Below, piece after piece: positions 44,916 to 53,652 of a stretch of DNA of 64,000 nucleotides. The translations under genes were made by a program, and so were the position numbers. Position 1 is the stretch's first letter. Each line of letters opens with the position of its first letter. The stretch is taken from contig JABDDU010000001.1 of assembly GCA_013287435.1 (NCBI GenBank), positions 62,001-126,000 on the forward strand. The letters are read 5' to 3'. Under the pieces are notes generated by a model. It worked only from the letters and a program-made list of their open reading frames with translations, was not told where the DNA came from and did no database searches. This DNA comes from Verrucomicrobiota bacterium. GTDB lineage: Bacteria; Pseudomonadota; Gammaproteobacteria; Coxiellales; Coxiellaceae.

Positions 44916-45108
44916 GTAACAGATCACTCCGTAGATAGAAACGCCGATTTTGGATGCTTTTTTGTGACCCGTACCCTTGAGGGTATAAATTTCGTTGAAA
45001 TGCTCGATGTACGATCAAGTACACCTGCGCTTTCAACTCAATTTATCACAAAAAATCATCTCAAACTCGACGTTTTACTAAATCAGACAACGAGGCCTGA
45101 TCTGTTAC
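44916..45108. mobile_element. F1-family element inserted at the dnaG start codon
   Basis: 193 bp, beginning GTAACAGATCA and ending TGATCTGTTAC (11-bp perfect terminal repeat). TTTTCATG occurs directly outside on both sides (44908-44915 and 45109-45116), an 8-bp target duplication that contains the dnaG start codon. The core ATGCTCGATGTACGATC...GTACACCTGCGC is shared with the copies at 20938 and 62833. Compared with 62833 it has an extra 18-bp block around ACCCTCAAGGGTACGGG, written here on the minus strand. The interval 45109-45206 holds no gene. Confidence 0.88.
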
Positions 45109-45206
45109 TTTTCATGAGGGTTAGTGTAGCGGACTGGGATAATTTTGAATATGCCTTTAATGAAACAACCTTTTGATATTAAGCAACTCAGCGATCGGTT
45201 TAACAA

Positions 45207-45659
45207 CTAACCCAACCTATCCTTAATCTTCGCACTTACCTTTGCCATATCCGCGCGGCCTTGGGCTTTGGGTTTGATGATGGCCATCACGGCACTCATT
45301 TCTTTGATGGTTTTGGCAGCGGTTGCTTGAATCGCTTCTTGAATGATTTGATCAAGCTCAGCTTCACTTAATTGTTGCGGCAAATATTCCATCAATTGCT
45401 TAATTTCTTGCTCTTCTTTTTCAACCAATTCCATGCGATTGGCCTGCTGAAATTGAGCAACTGATTCGCGGCGTTGTTTGATCATTTTGTTAAGTATTGC
45501 AAGGATATCAGAATCAGTTAGAACGACACGTTCATCTACTTCTTTTTGTTTCATCGCAGCCAATAACATGCGAATCGTGCCAAGGCGCAGCGCTTCCTTT
45601 GCGCGCATAGCGGTTTTCATGTCTTCTTGAATACGATTTTTTAATGCACTTTCAGTCAT
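45207..45659 (-). CDS. yqeY: GatB/YqeY domain protein
   Basis: 150 residues, standard length. It begins ALKNRIQEDMKTAMRAKE and has KMIKQRRESVAQFQQANRMEL and the C-terminal GRADMAKVSAKIKDRLG, all typical of YqeY. The domain is related to the tail of GatB and may bind tRNA. Its role is undefined. It stands between rpsU and dnaG as in many gammaproteobacteria. Confidence 0.92.
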   Translation of the reverse strand: MTESALKNRIQEDMKTAMRAKEALRLGTIRMLLAAMKQKEVDERVVLTDSDILAILNKMIKQRRESVAQFQQANRMELVEKEEQEIKQLMEYLPQQLSEAELDQIIQEAIQATAAKTIKEMSAVMAIIKPKAQGRADMAKVSAKIKDRLG

Positions 45660-45685
45660 AATCCCTCTGCTGACACTGCTCGCTG

Positions 45686-45910
45686 CTAACTACGGATACG
45701 TTCTCTATCAAGCGTTTCCTGCTCTTTTTGCAGTTTTTTCGCAAAACGTTTTACTGCGGCCGCATGTTTACGTTTGCGTTTGGTGGTCGGTTTTTCGTAG
45801 TATTCCATTTGACGCAATTTGGTTGGAATTCCTGCTTTTTCGCAGGCACGTTTGAAACGGCGCAGTGCGACGTCAAACGAACCAGTTTCTTGAATATCCA
45901 CTGTTGGCAT
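45686..45910 (-). CDS. rpsU: 30S ribosomal protein S21
   Basis: 74 residues from ATG 45910 ([20 protein letters not shown]). A longer frame to 46090 is not part of the family. The basic stretch [21 protein letters not shown] is characteristic. It sits at the start of the rpsU-yqeY-dnaG cluster, 26 bp before yqeY. Confidence 0.94.
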   Translation of the reverse strand: MPTVDIQETGSFDVALRRFKRACEKAGIPTKLRQMEYYEKPTTKRKRKHAAAVKRFAKKLQKEQETLDRERIRS

Positions 45911-46101
45911 GTTGTTTTTAACCTTGTTCAATTGATGTAATAGAGGGGGAATCTTAATAGTTTTGGCGGTTGAATGCAATGAGAGAGTGATTTGATCACT
46001 TACTCGCCTTGTAATTCTGTACGCTTGGATAAATAACCAAAATTTCAGTATAATCAGAACGGTTATTGTAATTCTGCATAATCGATGCAAAGGAGATTGT
46101 C

Positions 46102-46401
46102 ATGGTTAAGTATGGAAAGATTTATCCCGTAAGCTTTGGATTTGCTTGGGGCGTTGTTGGCGGCATCGGCTGGATGTTGACCTGCTGGATGGGTGCACGT
46201 TGGGGTTGGGGAATACCGCTGACTAATCTCGTGAGCAGCGTTTACTATCATCTAGCGCCGACTTTTGTAGGTGGATTTTGGGGACTTTTCTGGGGATTTT
46301 TAGATTTCTTTATTTTTGGGTTGTTTGTGGCAATTATTTATAACAGCTCTTGTCAGTGCTTTTGTCCCGCTGGTTCTTGTGAACCGTGTGATTCTAAGTA
46401 G
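46102..46401 (+). CDS. Small Trp/Gly-rich membrane protein
   Basis: 99 residues with AAGGAG ahead of the ATG. Two hydrophobic helices (VSFGFAWGVVGGIGWMLTCW; VGGFWGLFWGFLDFFIFGLFVAIIY) and a Cys-rich tail (CQCFCPAGSCEPC) are seen. Similar proteins are annotated as membrane-associated or holin-like in Legionella and Coxiella, without known function. A hairpin terminator follows at 46409. Confidence 0.72.
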   Translation: MVKYGKIYPVSFGFAWGVVGGIGWMLTCWMGARWGWGIPLTNLVSSVYYHLAPTFVGGFWGLFWGFLDFFIFGLFVAIIYNSSCQCFCPAGSCEPCDSK

Positions 46402-46408
46402 AATACGT

Positions 46409-46434
46409 AACAGCCCTGTTTAGGGCTGTTTGTT
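46409..46434 (+). terminator. Hairpin terminator
   Basis: AACAGCCCTGTTTAGGGCTG and TTTGTT form an 8-bp stem with a short T-rich tail just after the small membrane protein gene. Confidence 0.75.
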
Positions 46435-46512
46435 ATCCTTAAATTCGCTCCCTAAGAGCCTGTTAGATAATAAAGAAAAACAAGCATGGGAAGATAACAG
46501 CGATACAGCGGG

Positions 46513-49182
46513 ATGGGAATGATGAAAAAAGATGATCTTGTAGCGCACCAAACCCATACCATCACCTATCTCAAAAACTATTCCCCACCCGATTTTTTAA
46601 TCGATAACGTTCATTTAGACTTTGAAGTGCATGAAGATCAAACACGGGTGAAATCCGTTTTGCATATTCGTCGCAATCCAAAATCACTCTCGCCAACAGC
46701 AGATTTAATATTGGATGGCGAAGCATTGGTGTTGCAAGCATTGTTTCTCGATGGAAAAGCGTTATCAAGCGATGCGTATGAACATTCCAAAAAACAGTTG
46801 AAAATTAAAAACGTTCCTGAAAAATGTATTGTAGAAACACAGATTGTCATTTATCCAAAAAAAAATACCGCGCTAACAGGACTTTTTCAGTCACGTCATA
46901 ATTTATGCACGCAGTGTGAATCAGAAGGGTTTCGTCACATTACTTATTTTTTAGATCGTCCCGATGTGATGTCGTATTTTACAACGACTATTTCAGCTGA
47001 TAAAAATAAATACCCGATGTTATTATCGAATGGTAATTTACTGGAAGAAAAAAATCTCGACAATAATCGGCATTCGGTGCGTTGGGAAGATCCCTCATTA
47101 AAACCTTGCTATTTATTCGCTTTGGTTGCTGGTGATTTTGAGGTGATTCACGATCAATTTATCACGATGTCTAAGCGCACTGTGGATTTATATCTTTATC
47201 TTGAAAAAGGCTTTCGTGACCAAGGTGATTATGCTGTGATTGCGCTGAAAAAAGCGATGAAGTGGGATGAAGAACGTTTTGGGCGCGAATATGATTTAAA
47301 TCGTTACATGATTGTGGCGGTGAGTGATTTTAATATGGGGGCGATGGAAAATAAGGGATTAAATATTTTTAATACCAAATATATTTTAGCAAAACCACAA
47401 ACCGCAACCGACAGTGATTACATTAATATCGAACGTGTTATCGGCCATGAATATTTTCACAATTGGTCAGGCAATCGTGTGACGTGTCGGGATTGGTTTC
47501 AAATAACCTTGAAAGAAGGGCTCACCGTATTTCGCGATCAACATTTTACGGAAGACATGACGTCGAAGGGCGTTGCGCGCATTGATATTGTCAATACACT
47601 GCGAAATCAGCAATTTCCTGAAGATGCAGGTCCGATGGCGCATCCCATTCGTCCCGATAGCTATATGAAAATCGATAATTTTTATACGGCCACTGTGTAT
47701 GAAAAAGGCGCCGAAGTGATTCGCATGGTGCAAACATTGTTAACACCAGACATTTTTCGTCAAGGAATGGATTTATACTTTTCGCGTTACGATGGACAAG
47801 CGGTGACAACAGAACATTTTATCGCTGCGATGAGTGACGCATCAAAAAAAGATTTTACGCAATTTATGCGTTGGTATGATCAAGCGGGAACACCTGTGTT
47901 ACGGGTCAAAACAGTTTATGATTCTGCGAAAAAAACATTTACTGTGATTATCAAGCAAAGTTGTCCACCCACGCCAAAGCAAGAAGATAAATCGCCGGTG
48001 CATCTGCCTTTTGCCATGGGATTGGTGAGCGCTAGCTGTTGTGATTTAGATCTACAATTACAGGGTGAAAATACCATCACCACAGGCACTAAAATAGTAG
48101 AAATTAAAAAACCGGAAGAAACATTTACGTTTATCAATGTGACTGAAAATCCCGTACCTTCTTTTCTGCGCCATTTTTCAGCGCCTGTTGAATTGCAATA
48201 TGATTATACCGATGAACAATTAGCCCTTTTATTGCAATGTGATTCTGATGCGTTTTGTCGCTGGGAAGCAGGGCAGCGATTAATGGTGAATGCGGTGGCA
48301 GCCGTTGCCAAAGAAATCGTGATGAAAAAACCAATGACGATGAGTGCTGTTTTGCTCGAGAGTTTCGAGAAATTATTAACCATGCCTTTTAACGATAAAA
48401 ATTTATTGTCACATTTATTGGCGTTTCCCACCTTAAAATATTTGCTGACACATATACCAAAAATTGAGTTGGATGTGATTTATGCTGCCAAAAAATTTCT
48501 CAAAGATGAGCTTACCCAACACTGCGAGAAACACTGGTTTGCGTTGTTCAAAGAAAATCAATTGTCAGGCGATTATGTCTATGACACTAACGCCTGCGGA
48601 CAACGTCGCGTAAAAAATATTTGTTTGTATTATTTATTAAGAACAGGCAATAAAAAATATATTGATATTGCTTATTACGAAGCAACGCAAGCCAATAATA
48701 TGACAGATCAATTGGGCGCTTTATCTGCGTTAAATGATCATTCTGTGCCGCAACGAGAGTCAGCGCTTTCGCATTTTTATGACACCTATCAGGATGATCC
48801 ATTGGTTGTGAATAAATGGTTATCATTGCAAGCGAGTTCGAGATTGCCGCAGGCGATCGAAGATGTAAAAAAATTATTACATCATCCCGCGTTCGATATC
48901 AATAATCCGAATAATGTGTATGCATTGCTGGTTACCTTCGGTGAAAATACCCTGCGTTTTCACGATAAAAATGGCATGGGTTATCAATTGCTCGCCGATC
49001 AGGCTTTGAAGATTGATAAACATAATCCCCACGTTGCTGCGCGTATCGTGCAGCCGTTAACACAATGGAAGCAGATGGATCCGGTGCGCGGCGTGATGAT
49101 GAAAGCAGAATTAACGCGATTATTAGAATCGAAAAAATTGTCGGATAATTTGTATGAGATTGTGACGAAGAGTGTGTTGTAG
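46513..49182 (+). CDS. pepN: Aminopeptidase N (M1 family)
   Basis: 889 residues, near the usual 870-890. The substrate motif GAMENKGLNIFN lies near residue 277 and the zinc motif IGHEYFHNWSGNRVT near 313, with the second Glu in TLKEGLTVFRD 19 residues after the last His. It removes N-terminal residues from peptides in the cytoplasm. Alternative ATGs at 46519 and 46522 are possible. Single gene. Confidence 0.95.
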   Translation: MGMMKKDDLVAHQTHTITYLKNYSPPDFLIDNVHLDFEVHEDQTRVKSVLHIRRNPKSLSPTADLILDGEALVLQALFLDGKALSSDAYEHSKKQLKIKNVPEKCIVETQIVIYPKKNTALTGLFQSRHNLCTQCESEGFRHITYFLDRPDVMSYFTTTISADKNKYPMLLSNGNLLEEKNLDNNRHSVRWEDPSLKPCYLFALVAGDFEVIHDQFITMSKRTVDLYLYLEKGFRDQGDYAVIALKKAMKWDEERFGREYDLNRYMIVAVSDFNMGAMENKGLNIFNTKYILAKPQTATDSDYINIERVIGHEYFHNWSGNRVTCRDWFQITLKEGLTVFRDQHFTEDMTSKGVARIDIVNTLRNQQFPEDAGPMAHPIRPDSYMKIDNFYTATVYEKGAEVIRMVQTLLTPDIFRQGMDLYFSRYDGQAVTTEHFIAAMSDASKKDFTQFMRWYDQAGTPVLRVKTVYDSAKKTFTVIIKQSCPPTPKQEDKSPVHLPFAMGLVSASCCDLDLQLQGENTITTGTKIVEIKKPEETFTFINVTENPVPSFLRHFSAPVELQYDYTDEQLALLLQCDSDAFCRWEAGQRLMVNAVAAVAKEIVMKKPMTMSAVLLESFEKLLTMPFNDKNLLSHLLAFPTLKYLLTHIPKIELDVIYAAKKFLKDELTQHCEKHWFALFKENQLSGDYVYDTNACGQRRVKNICLYYLLRTGNKKYIDIAYYEATQANNMTDQLGALSALNDHSVPQRESALSHFYDTYQDDPLVVNKWLSLQASSRLPQAIEDVKKLLHHPAFDINNPNNVYALLVTFGENTLRFHDKNGMGYQLLADQALKIDKHNPHVAARIVQPLTQWKQMDPVRGVMMKAELTRLLESKKLSDNLYEIVTKSVL

Positions 49183-49277
49183 CTTATGTAACTCAAAACA
49201 CTTTATATCAGATCTGTTTCCAGGTATCATTCCCTAAAATTCAATGGCATAAAACCAAAAAACGATCGAGGTTACAT

Positions 49278-49751
49278 ATGAAGCGAACACTCTTGGCATT
49301 AACTGCCGCATTTTTTTCAATGACAGCACTGGCAGCGCCCACCCAATTGACAGGCAACCAGCAGAATAATGAGAAACATGTTCTTTCCCTGTTGGCGCAA
49401 CCCATTTCGAAACAAAAACAATGCGCAAAACTGGGTTATATTGGTTATCAAAATTCATTGAGTGCCGTTTATATGACAGGTAACCATGGAAACAGAGTCA
49501 GTCCCGTGAAAGCGTACGCATGGGGTTTGGTGGCTTACCATCAAATTTTAAAAACCAACAATAAAAAATTAATCAACGGTCAGAAAAAAACGGTGCGTTT
49601 TATCGCCAAAAAATTGCGCTTGTCAAAAACACAAAAAGAAAAAGCGAAAAGACTTGAAAGTTATTTTATAGAAAAATATGGTCATTCATGGCCAGCGCCA
49701 TCAGCGGTTATGAAAATGAAAAATTTTCCGAAGCCGTGTAATTTACAGTAA
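49278..49751 (+). CDS. Secreted protein of unknown function
   Basis: 157 residues. A signal peptide (RTLLALTAAFFSMTALAAPT) is followed by a basic helical domain with two Cys (QCAKLGYIGYQNS and KPCNLQ at the end). No family is recognised. GAGG precedes the ATG. It lies between pepN and convergent gph. Confidence 0.62.
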   Translation: MKRTLLALTAAFFSMTALAAPTQLTGNQQNNEKHVLSLLAQPISKQKQCAKLGYIGYQNSLSAVYMTGNHGNRVSPVKAYAWGLVAYHQILKTNNKKLINGQKKTVRFIAKKLRLSKTQKEKAKRLESYFIEKYGHSWPAPSAVMKMKNFPKPCNLQ

Positions 49752-49786
49752 CCTAAGGCTCTAAGAAAATACTATCCATTCTTGGG

Positions 49787-50440
49787 TTACAACCCAATAA
49801 ATTGACTAATTTCCTCAGGCGACTGTGCAATCAAATCCGGATCCCAATCGAAAAAATTCGTTGCGGGTGGATGATAACCGTAGGTGACTGCAACACTTTT
49901 CATGCCCGCTGCTTTTGCGGCGATAATATCCGTCTGTAAATCGCCGACATAAACTGCATTTTTCGGCATGATAATCACGCGTTCGCAGGCATACACCAAT
50001 GGCGCAGGATCGGGTTTTTTTTTCGGTATTGTATCGCCCATGACAATACAGGCAGCACGTTGATCCAAACCAAAATGTTTGGTAATAGGTTCCGTTAGCC
50101 AAATGGGTTTGCTCGTCACAATCCCCCAGGGAATGCCTTGTTCATCGAGTGAATTTAGCAGTAATTCTATTCCTGGAAAAAAAATCGTATGTTTTGTGCA
50201 GTTTTGATGATAAGTATGCAAAAATTCTTCCCGAATTTTTTCAAATTCGGGATGAGTTTCTTGCCTATCAAAGGCAAATGAAATCATTCTTTTGCTTTCA
50301 CCGTGAACCTCTTTTCGAAATAAATCAAAATTGAGCGGTGGTTTATTCATACGTTTCAACAATAGATTTATTGCAAACGCAAAATCGCGCGCGGTATCTA
50401 GTAATGTTCCGTCGAGATCAAAAAAAATTGCTTTTGTCAT
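49787..50440 (-). CDS. gph: HAD phosphatase, phosphoglycolate phosphatase-like
   Basis: 217 residues. Motif I FFDLDGTLLDTARDF is near residue 6, motif II is in VTSKPIWLTEP near 110, and motif III/IV KKKPDPAPLVYAC...VGDLQTDIIAAKAAG is near 137-173. It dephosphorylates phosphoglycolate or a similar small substrate. It stands directly upstream of ubiG in many gammaproteobacteria. Here a small gene and the F2 element come between. F2 copy 4 lies 56 bp before its ATG. Confidence 0.88.
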   Translation of the reverse strand: MTKAIFFDLDGTLLDTARDFAFAINLLLKRMNKPPLNFDLFRKEVHGESKRMISFAFDRQETHPEFEKIREEFLHTYHQNCTKHTIFFPGIELLLNSLDEQGIPWGIVTSKPIWLTEPITKHFGLDQRAACIVMGDTIPKKKPDPAPLVYACERVIIMPKNAVYVGDLQTDIIAAKAAGMKSVAVTYGYHPPATNFFDWDPDLIAQSPEEISQFIGL

Positions 50441-50496
50441 AGAGGTTGCGCTCTTGTCTTTAATATCTTATCTTTATCGCTCTACTCTGGAAATGT

Positions 50497-50686
50497 AATG
50501 CGAATTAAGAGCTGAACTTTTTGTATCCGCTCGGAATGTTGTGGTTAGGATGGTTTTCGGGGAGACGCCGTAAATACATCCGTGTAGGCTTGCTTGGTGT
50601 GGCATCCATGCCACACACACTCCCCTCAAACCATCCGTAACCCCAACATTCACTCGCTACCGATAGTTTAGTTCTTAATTCGCATT
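50497..50686 (-). ncRNA. F2 element, copy 4 (subfamily 1)
   Basis: Read on the minus strand, P1 pairs AATGCGAATTAAGA with TCTTAATTCGCATT. It is unrelated in sequence to the P1 of copy 1 but occupies the same position. P2, P3 (TGGCA-TGGA-TGCCA), P4 (TACA-CGGA-TGTA) and the core ATTTACGGCGTCTCC are as in copy 1. It points toward gph (56 bp from its ATG). On the other side it is 13 bp from the small gene at 50700. Confidence 0.63.
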
Positions 50687-50699
50687 GTAGGGAGACGTT

Positions 50700-50840
50700 A
50701 TGGATAAATTGTCCAAAATTCTAATCGGTTTAACCGTGATTACTGGCCTCTTAATGATGGTTGGTGATATCGCTTATGCGAAATATCGTGCGACGGGGCA
50801 TCGGTATTCTTCAACCATTTCCACGCAGCAAGTAACGTAA
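50700..50840 (+). CDS. Small single-helix membrane protein
   Basis: 46 residues from ATG 50700, with AGGGAG 5 bp upstream. One hydrophobic segment (ILIGLTVITGLLMMVGDIAY) is followed by a polar tail. The stop codon directly abuts the 3' end of ubiG (50841). Too short for family assignment, but the ribosome binding site and helix support a real gene. Confidence 0.55.
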   Translation: MDKLSKILIGLTVITGLLMMVGDIAYAKYRATGHRYSSTISTQQVT

Positions 50841-51548
50841 TTATTTTTGAAAAACCATCAAATAATTCACATCAACCGAATCGGCCAGTGAAAATTTATT
50901 TTTCAATGGATGATAGGTAACGCCTTGCAATCCACACAACGTTAAATTATTTTTTTCTGCCCACTGCGTTAATTCTGAGGGCTTAATAAATTTTTGATAG
51001 TGATGCGTGCCTTTCGGTAATACATTTAAAATATATTCTGCGCCGACGATAGCAGATAAAAAAGATTTCGCGTTGCGATTAATCGTTGAAAAAAATAAAT
51101 AACCATTGGGTTTTAATAATTGTAATGCGGCTTGAATAATCGAAAAGGGATCGGGTACGTGTTCTAGCATTTCCATGCAAGTGATAACATCAAAAGCACC
51201 CGGATTTTTTTCTGCAAAATCTTCAACACGTGTTTTTTCATAATGAATAGTTAATGCAGATTTTTCTGCGTGTTGCTCTGCAATGCTAATCGCATCATCG
51301 CTCATATCAATGCCCGTTGTCATTGCACCTGCTTTTGCGAGAGATTCTGTTAATATGCCACCACCACAACCCATGTCTAATACTTTTTTTCCGGCAATGT
51401 CGGCCTGTTTTTGAATATAGTCCAAACGTAGCGGATTTAACGCGTGCAAGGGTTTCATGGGCCCATTGACATCCCACCACTCATTCGCAAGCGCGCTAAA
51501 TTTCGCAATTTCTTCGGAGTCGACGTTGGAATACTGTTTGTTTGTCAT
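50841..51548 (-). CDS. ubiG: UbiG, ubiquinone biosynthesis O-methyltransferase
   Basis: 235 residues. It starts with SEEIAKFSALANEWWDVNGPMKPLHALNPLRLDYI, which is diagnostic for UbiG. The SAM motif KKVLDMGCGGGILTESLAKAG is near residue 54 and CMEMLEHVPDP near 117. It performs both O-methylations of ubiquinone synthesis. Its start shares one base with the stop of the ATPase gene upstream. Confidence 0.95.
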   Translation of the reverse strand: MTNKQYSNVDSEEIAKFSALANEWWDVNGPMKPLHALNPLRLDYIQKQADIAGKKVLDMGCGGGILTESLAKAGAMTTGIDMSDDAISIAEQHAEKSALTIHYEKTRVEDFAEKNPGAFDVITCMEMLEHVPDPFSIIQAALQLLKPNGYLFFSTINRNAKSFLSAIVGAEYILNVLPKGTHHYQKFIKPSELTQWAEKNNLTLCGLQGVTYHPLKNKFSLADSVDVNYLMVFQK

Positions 51549-52657
51549 TAGGACACCAATAAATAATATCGAACAGCAGGATCCAATACTTTATAATATC
51601 CTTGCTCATCTGTAAAAATAATATCTTTTGATAACAGTACATCAGTGGCTTGTTGTATGCTTGAAATAGAGGTACCACACAAGTCTGAAAAATTCTTTGA
51701 TAAAATTTCTTGTGTGGGATTTGCGGCTAACGCGAGCACTATTTTTTTTTGATTGGTGCTTAAGTCAATAATATCTGCAACAATGGTTGCGCGATTCATT
51801 CGCACATACCAATCCCAAGCATTTTTAACGTCATTTAATGTCGGTCGTTTTTTTTGTTTCCATAATTTATTGCACAAACCATTCACATAAAATGGATGAC
51901 GTTCGGTATTATTTATAATGGCTGCAAATACTTCATCCGATAATGGATGATGCCACATTTCTTGCGCGCTTTTTTGAATAAATTTTCGATAGTCTTCTTC
52001 GGGAATACGATCGAGCGGCATGGACAAACAGAGTTTGTAAAGCGGACGATCAGAACCACTGAACATGGACGTTAGCAATCGACGATTGCTGCCCGAGAAA
52101 ATATAAGTGATCGCTTTGCTGCGTTCAACCGCGTGACGAATAGAGGCTTCAATGGTTTGATGCTCTTTTAATAAGGAAATTTGCTGAAATTCATCAAAAA
52201 CAATAACCGCTTTTATTTTTAATTCTTGTGCGTAACGATCCAATCCCATTAACGCTTCTTCGATATTAAGCATTTTTTCAAAGTTAGGATGCAATGTCAG
52301 TGAGGAACCTAATGTGTGAATGACTAAATCGGGATTCAATGATTTAAAAAATTTTTGAAAACTCATTTTTAATTTTTTAAGATCAGGTGCTAACTGATAA
52401 ATCAATGTACCAACCGCATGCGCAATTTTTTCTTCAACTTGTTTTTGCGAAGTGGCTGCGAGAAAATCAATCCAGGCATATTTCACAGTGATTTCATGAA
52501 TGACTTTTTTAACCAAGCTTGATTTACCATATCGTCTGGGTGCGACCAATACCGTATGATTTAACCCGTCAATATTTTCTTTCAAGTTTGCACGTTCATT
52601 ATTGCGATCACAGAAAGCTTTGCCTTCTGCCAGTCCGGCTGGGAAGGGCGTCTCCAT
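51548..52657 (-). CDS. AAA ATP-binding protein (archaeal ATPase-like)
   Basis: 369 residues. It starts with FCDRNNERANLKENID, then has Walker A VAPRRYGKSSLVKKV near residue 38, Walker B KAVIVFDEFQQIS near 148 and a C-terminal winged helix (SSIQQATDVLLSKDIIFTD). This is the single-protein ATPase family related to archaeal ATPases, of unknown role. It is translationally linked to ubiG by 1 bp. The upstream region has the palindrome ATTACGTAAT. Confidence 0.82.
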   Translation of the reverse strand: METPFPAGLAEGKAFCDRNNERANLKENIDGLNHTVLVAPRRYGKSSLVKKVIHEITVKYAWIDFLAATSQKQVEEKIAHAVGTLIYQLAPDLKKLKMSFQKFFKSLNPDLVIHTLGSSLTLHPNFEKMLNIEEALMGLDRYAQELKIKAVIVFDEFQQISLLKEHQTIEASIRHAVERSKAITYIFSGSNRRLLTSMFSGSDRPLYKLCLSMPLDRIPEEDYRKFIQKSAQEMWHHPLSDEVFAAIINNTERHPFYVNGLCNKLWKQKKRPTLNDVKNAWDWYVRMNRATIVADIIDLSTNQKKIVLALAANPTQEILSKNFSDLCGTSISSIQQATDVLLSKDIIFTDEQGYYKVLDPAVRYYLLVS

Positions 52658-52758
52658 CGATACTCCTTAATGATAGTGATCTATGTTACATAGAATTACA
52701 TTACGTAATAGTATATAACGTAAAGATATATCATTCAAGACTGTGTACTATCAATGGG

Positions 52759-53652
52759 TTAGCGATTACACGGCTTACAATCAAACACATCCGGTTCGGG
52801 CTGCAGCGTGATGTGATGAATATGATGATTTTTTTCGAGTAAATGAGAGATTTTTTTTAATATGGTTTCCCAGCTGCTGATTTCGTGAATGTTGACATGC
52901 GCAGACAAAGCAATGCTGCCGGATGATAAAGTCCAAATATGTAAATCATGAACTTTCAAAACACCATCAACCTTTTTTAATTCGTCAGAAACCGTTTCTA
53001 AATCAATATGTATCGGAACACCTTCCATTAAAATACGCATGGATTCGCGAAATAATCGAAAGCTGGATGCAATAATTAATACGCCAATTAAAATCGATAA
53101 AATCGGATCAATCGGATACCATTTTGTGAAATAGATCACCGCTCCGGCAACGAGTGCCGCAAAAGATCCCAATAAATCGCTTAATACGTGCAATAAAGCT
53201 GCACGCATATTTAAAGTCTGCTCACCTTTCGAAAGTAAAAGCGCAATGAACAAATTAATTACCATGCCGAAAAAGGCGATCACCATAACAGTGACGCCAT
53301 TCACTTTAATGGGCGAATGAATGCGATCAACGGCTTCAACAATAATGCTGAGTGAAATAATCAGCATAATTAAACTACTGGTCCATGCCGCAACCACTTC
53401 CGCGCGACCCATGCCGTAACTATGTGTTTTGGATACCGGTTTTTTTGCAATCCATGCAGCAAATGCCGCAATTCCGAGCGACAATGCATCAGAAACCATG
53501 TGGCCCGCGTCGCCGAGCAACGCCAACGAACCTGCATGCCAACCGGTTAATGCTTCAACGCAGGCATAAATTAAAATAATGGAAATAGCAATCCAGAACA
53601 CATTAAAATGTGAGTGGGAGTGAGAGTGTGGATGTGAATGTGTGTGACTCAT
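52759..53652 (-). CDS. Cation diffusion facilitator (zinc/cadmium efflux)
   Basis: 297 residues. The N-terminus is His-rich (SHTHSHPHSHSHSHFN). Six helices follow, with the metal site in LGDAGHMVSDALSL near residue 45 and an equivalent HVLSDLLGS in helix 5 near 154. The C-terminal cytoplasmic domain follows (VHDLHIWTLSSGS). It exports Zn2+ or similar ions by proton antiport, close to CzcD/ZitB. It overlaps sohB by 4 bp. Confidence 0.92.
   Translation of the reverse strand: MSHTHSHPHSHSHSHFNVFWIAISIILIYACVEALTGWHAGSLALLGDAGHMVSDALSLGIAAFAAWIAKKPVSKTHSYGMGRAEVVAAWTSSLIMLIISLSIIVEAVDRIHSPIKVNGVTVMVIAFFGMVINLFIALLLSKGEQTLNMRAALLHVLSDLLGSFAALVAGAVIYFTKWYPIDPILSILIGVLIIASSFRLFRESMRILMEGVPIHIDLETVSDELKKVDGVLKVHDLHIWTLSSGSIALSAHVNIHEISSWETILKKISHLLEKNHHIHHITLQPEPDVFDCKPCNR

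Noticed and set aside
44805-45176. Protein-coding frame conserved between 44805-45176 and 62813-63103
   Set aside because: The shared peptide is a translation of the F1 element. The copies differ by an 18-bp block, lack start signals, and are explained by a non-coding palindrome.
18936-50686. F2 elements as integron attC sites
   Set aside because: No integrase is present, no core GTTRRRY boxes are seen, and the strongly conserved part is the central loop rather than the ends.
53600-53650. Another GTGTGA-type intergenic array
   Set aside because: It is the coding sequence for the His-rich N-terminus of the cation diffusion facilitator.
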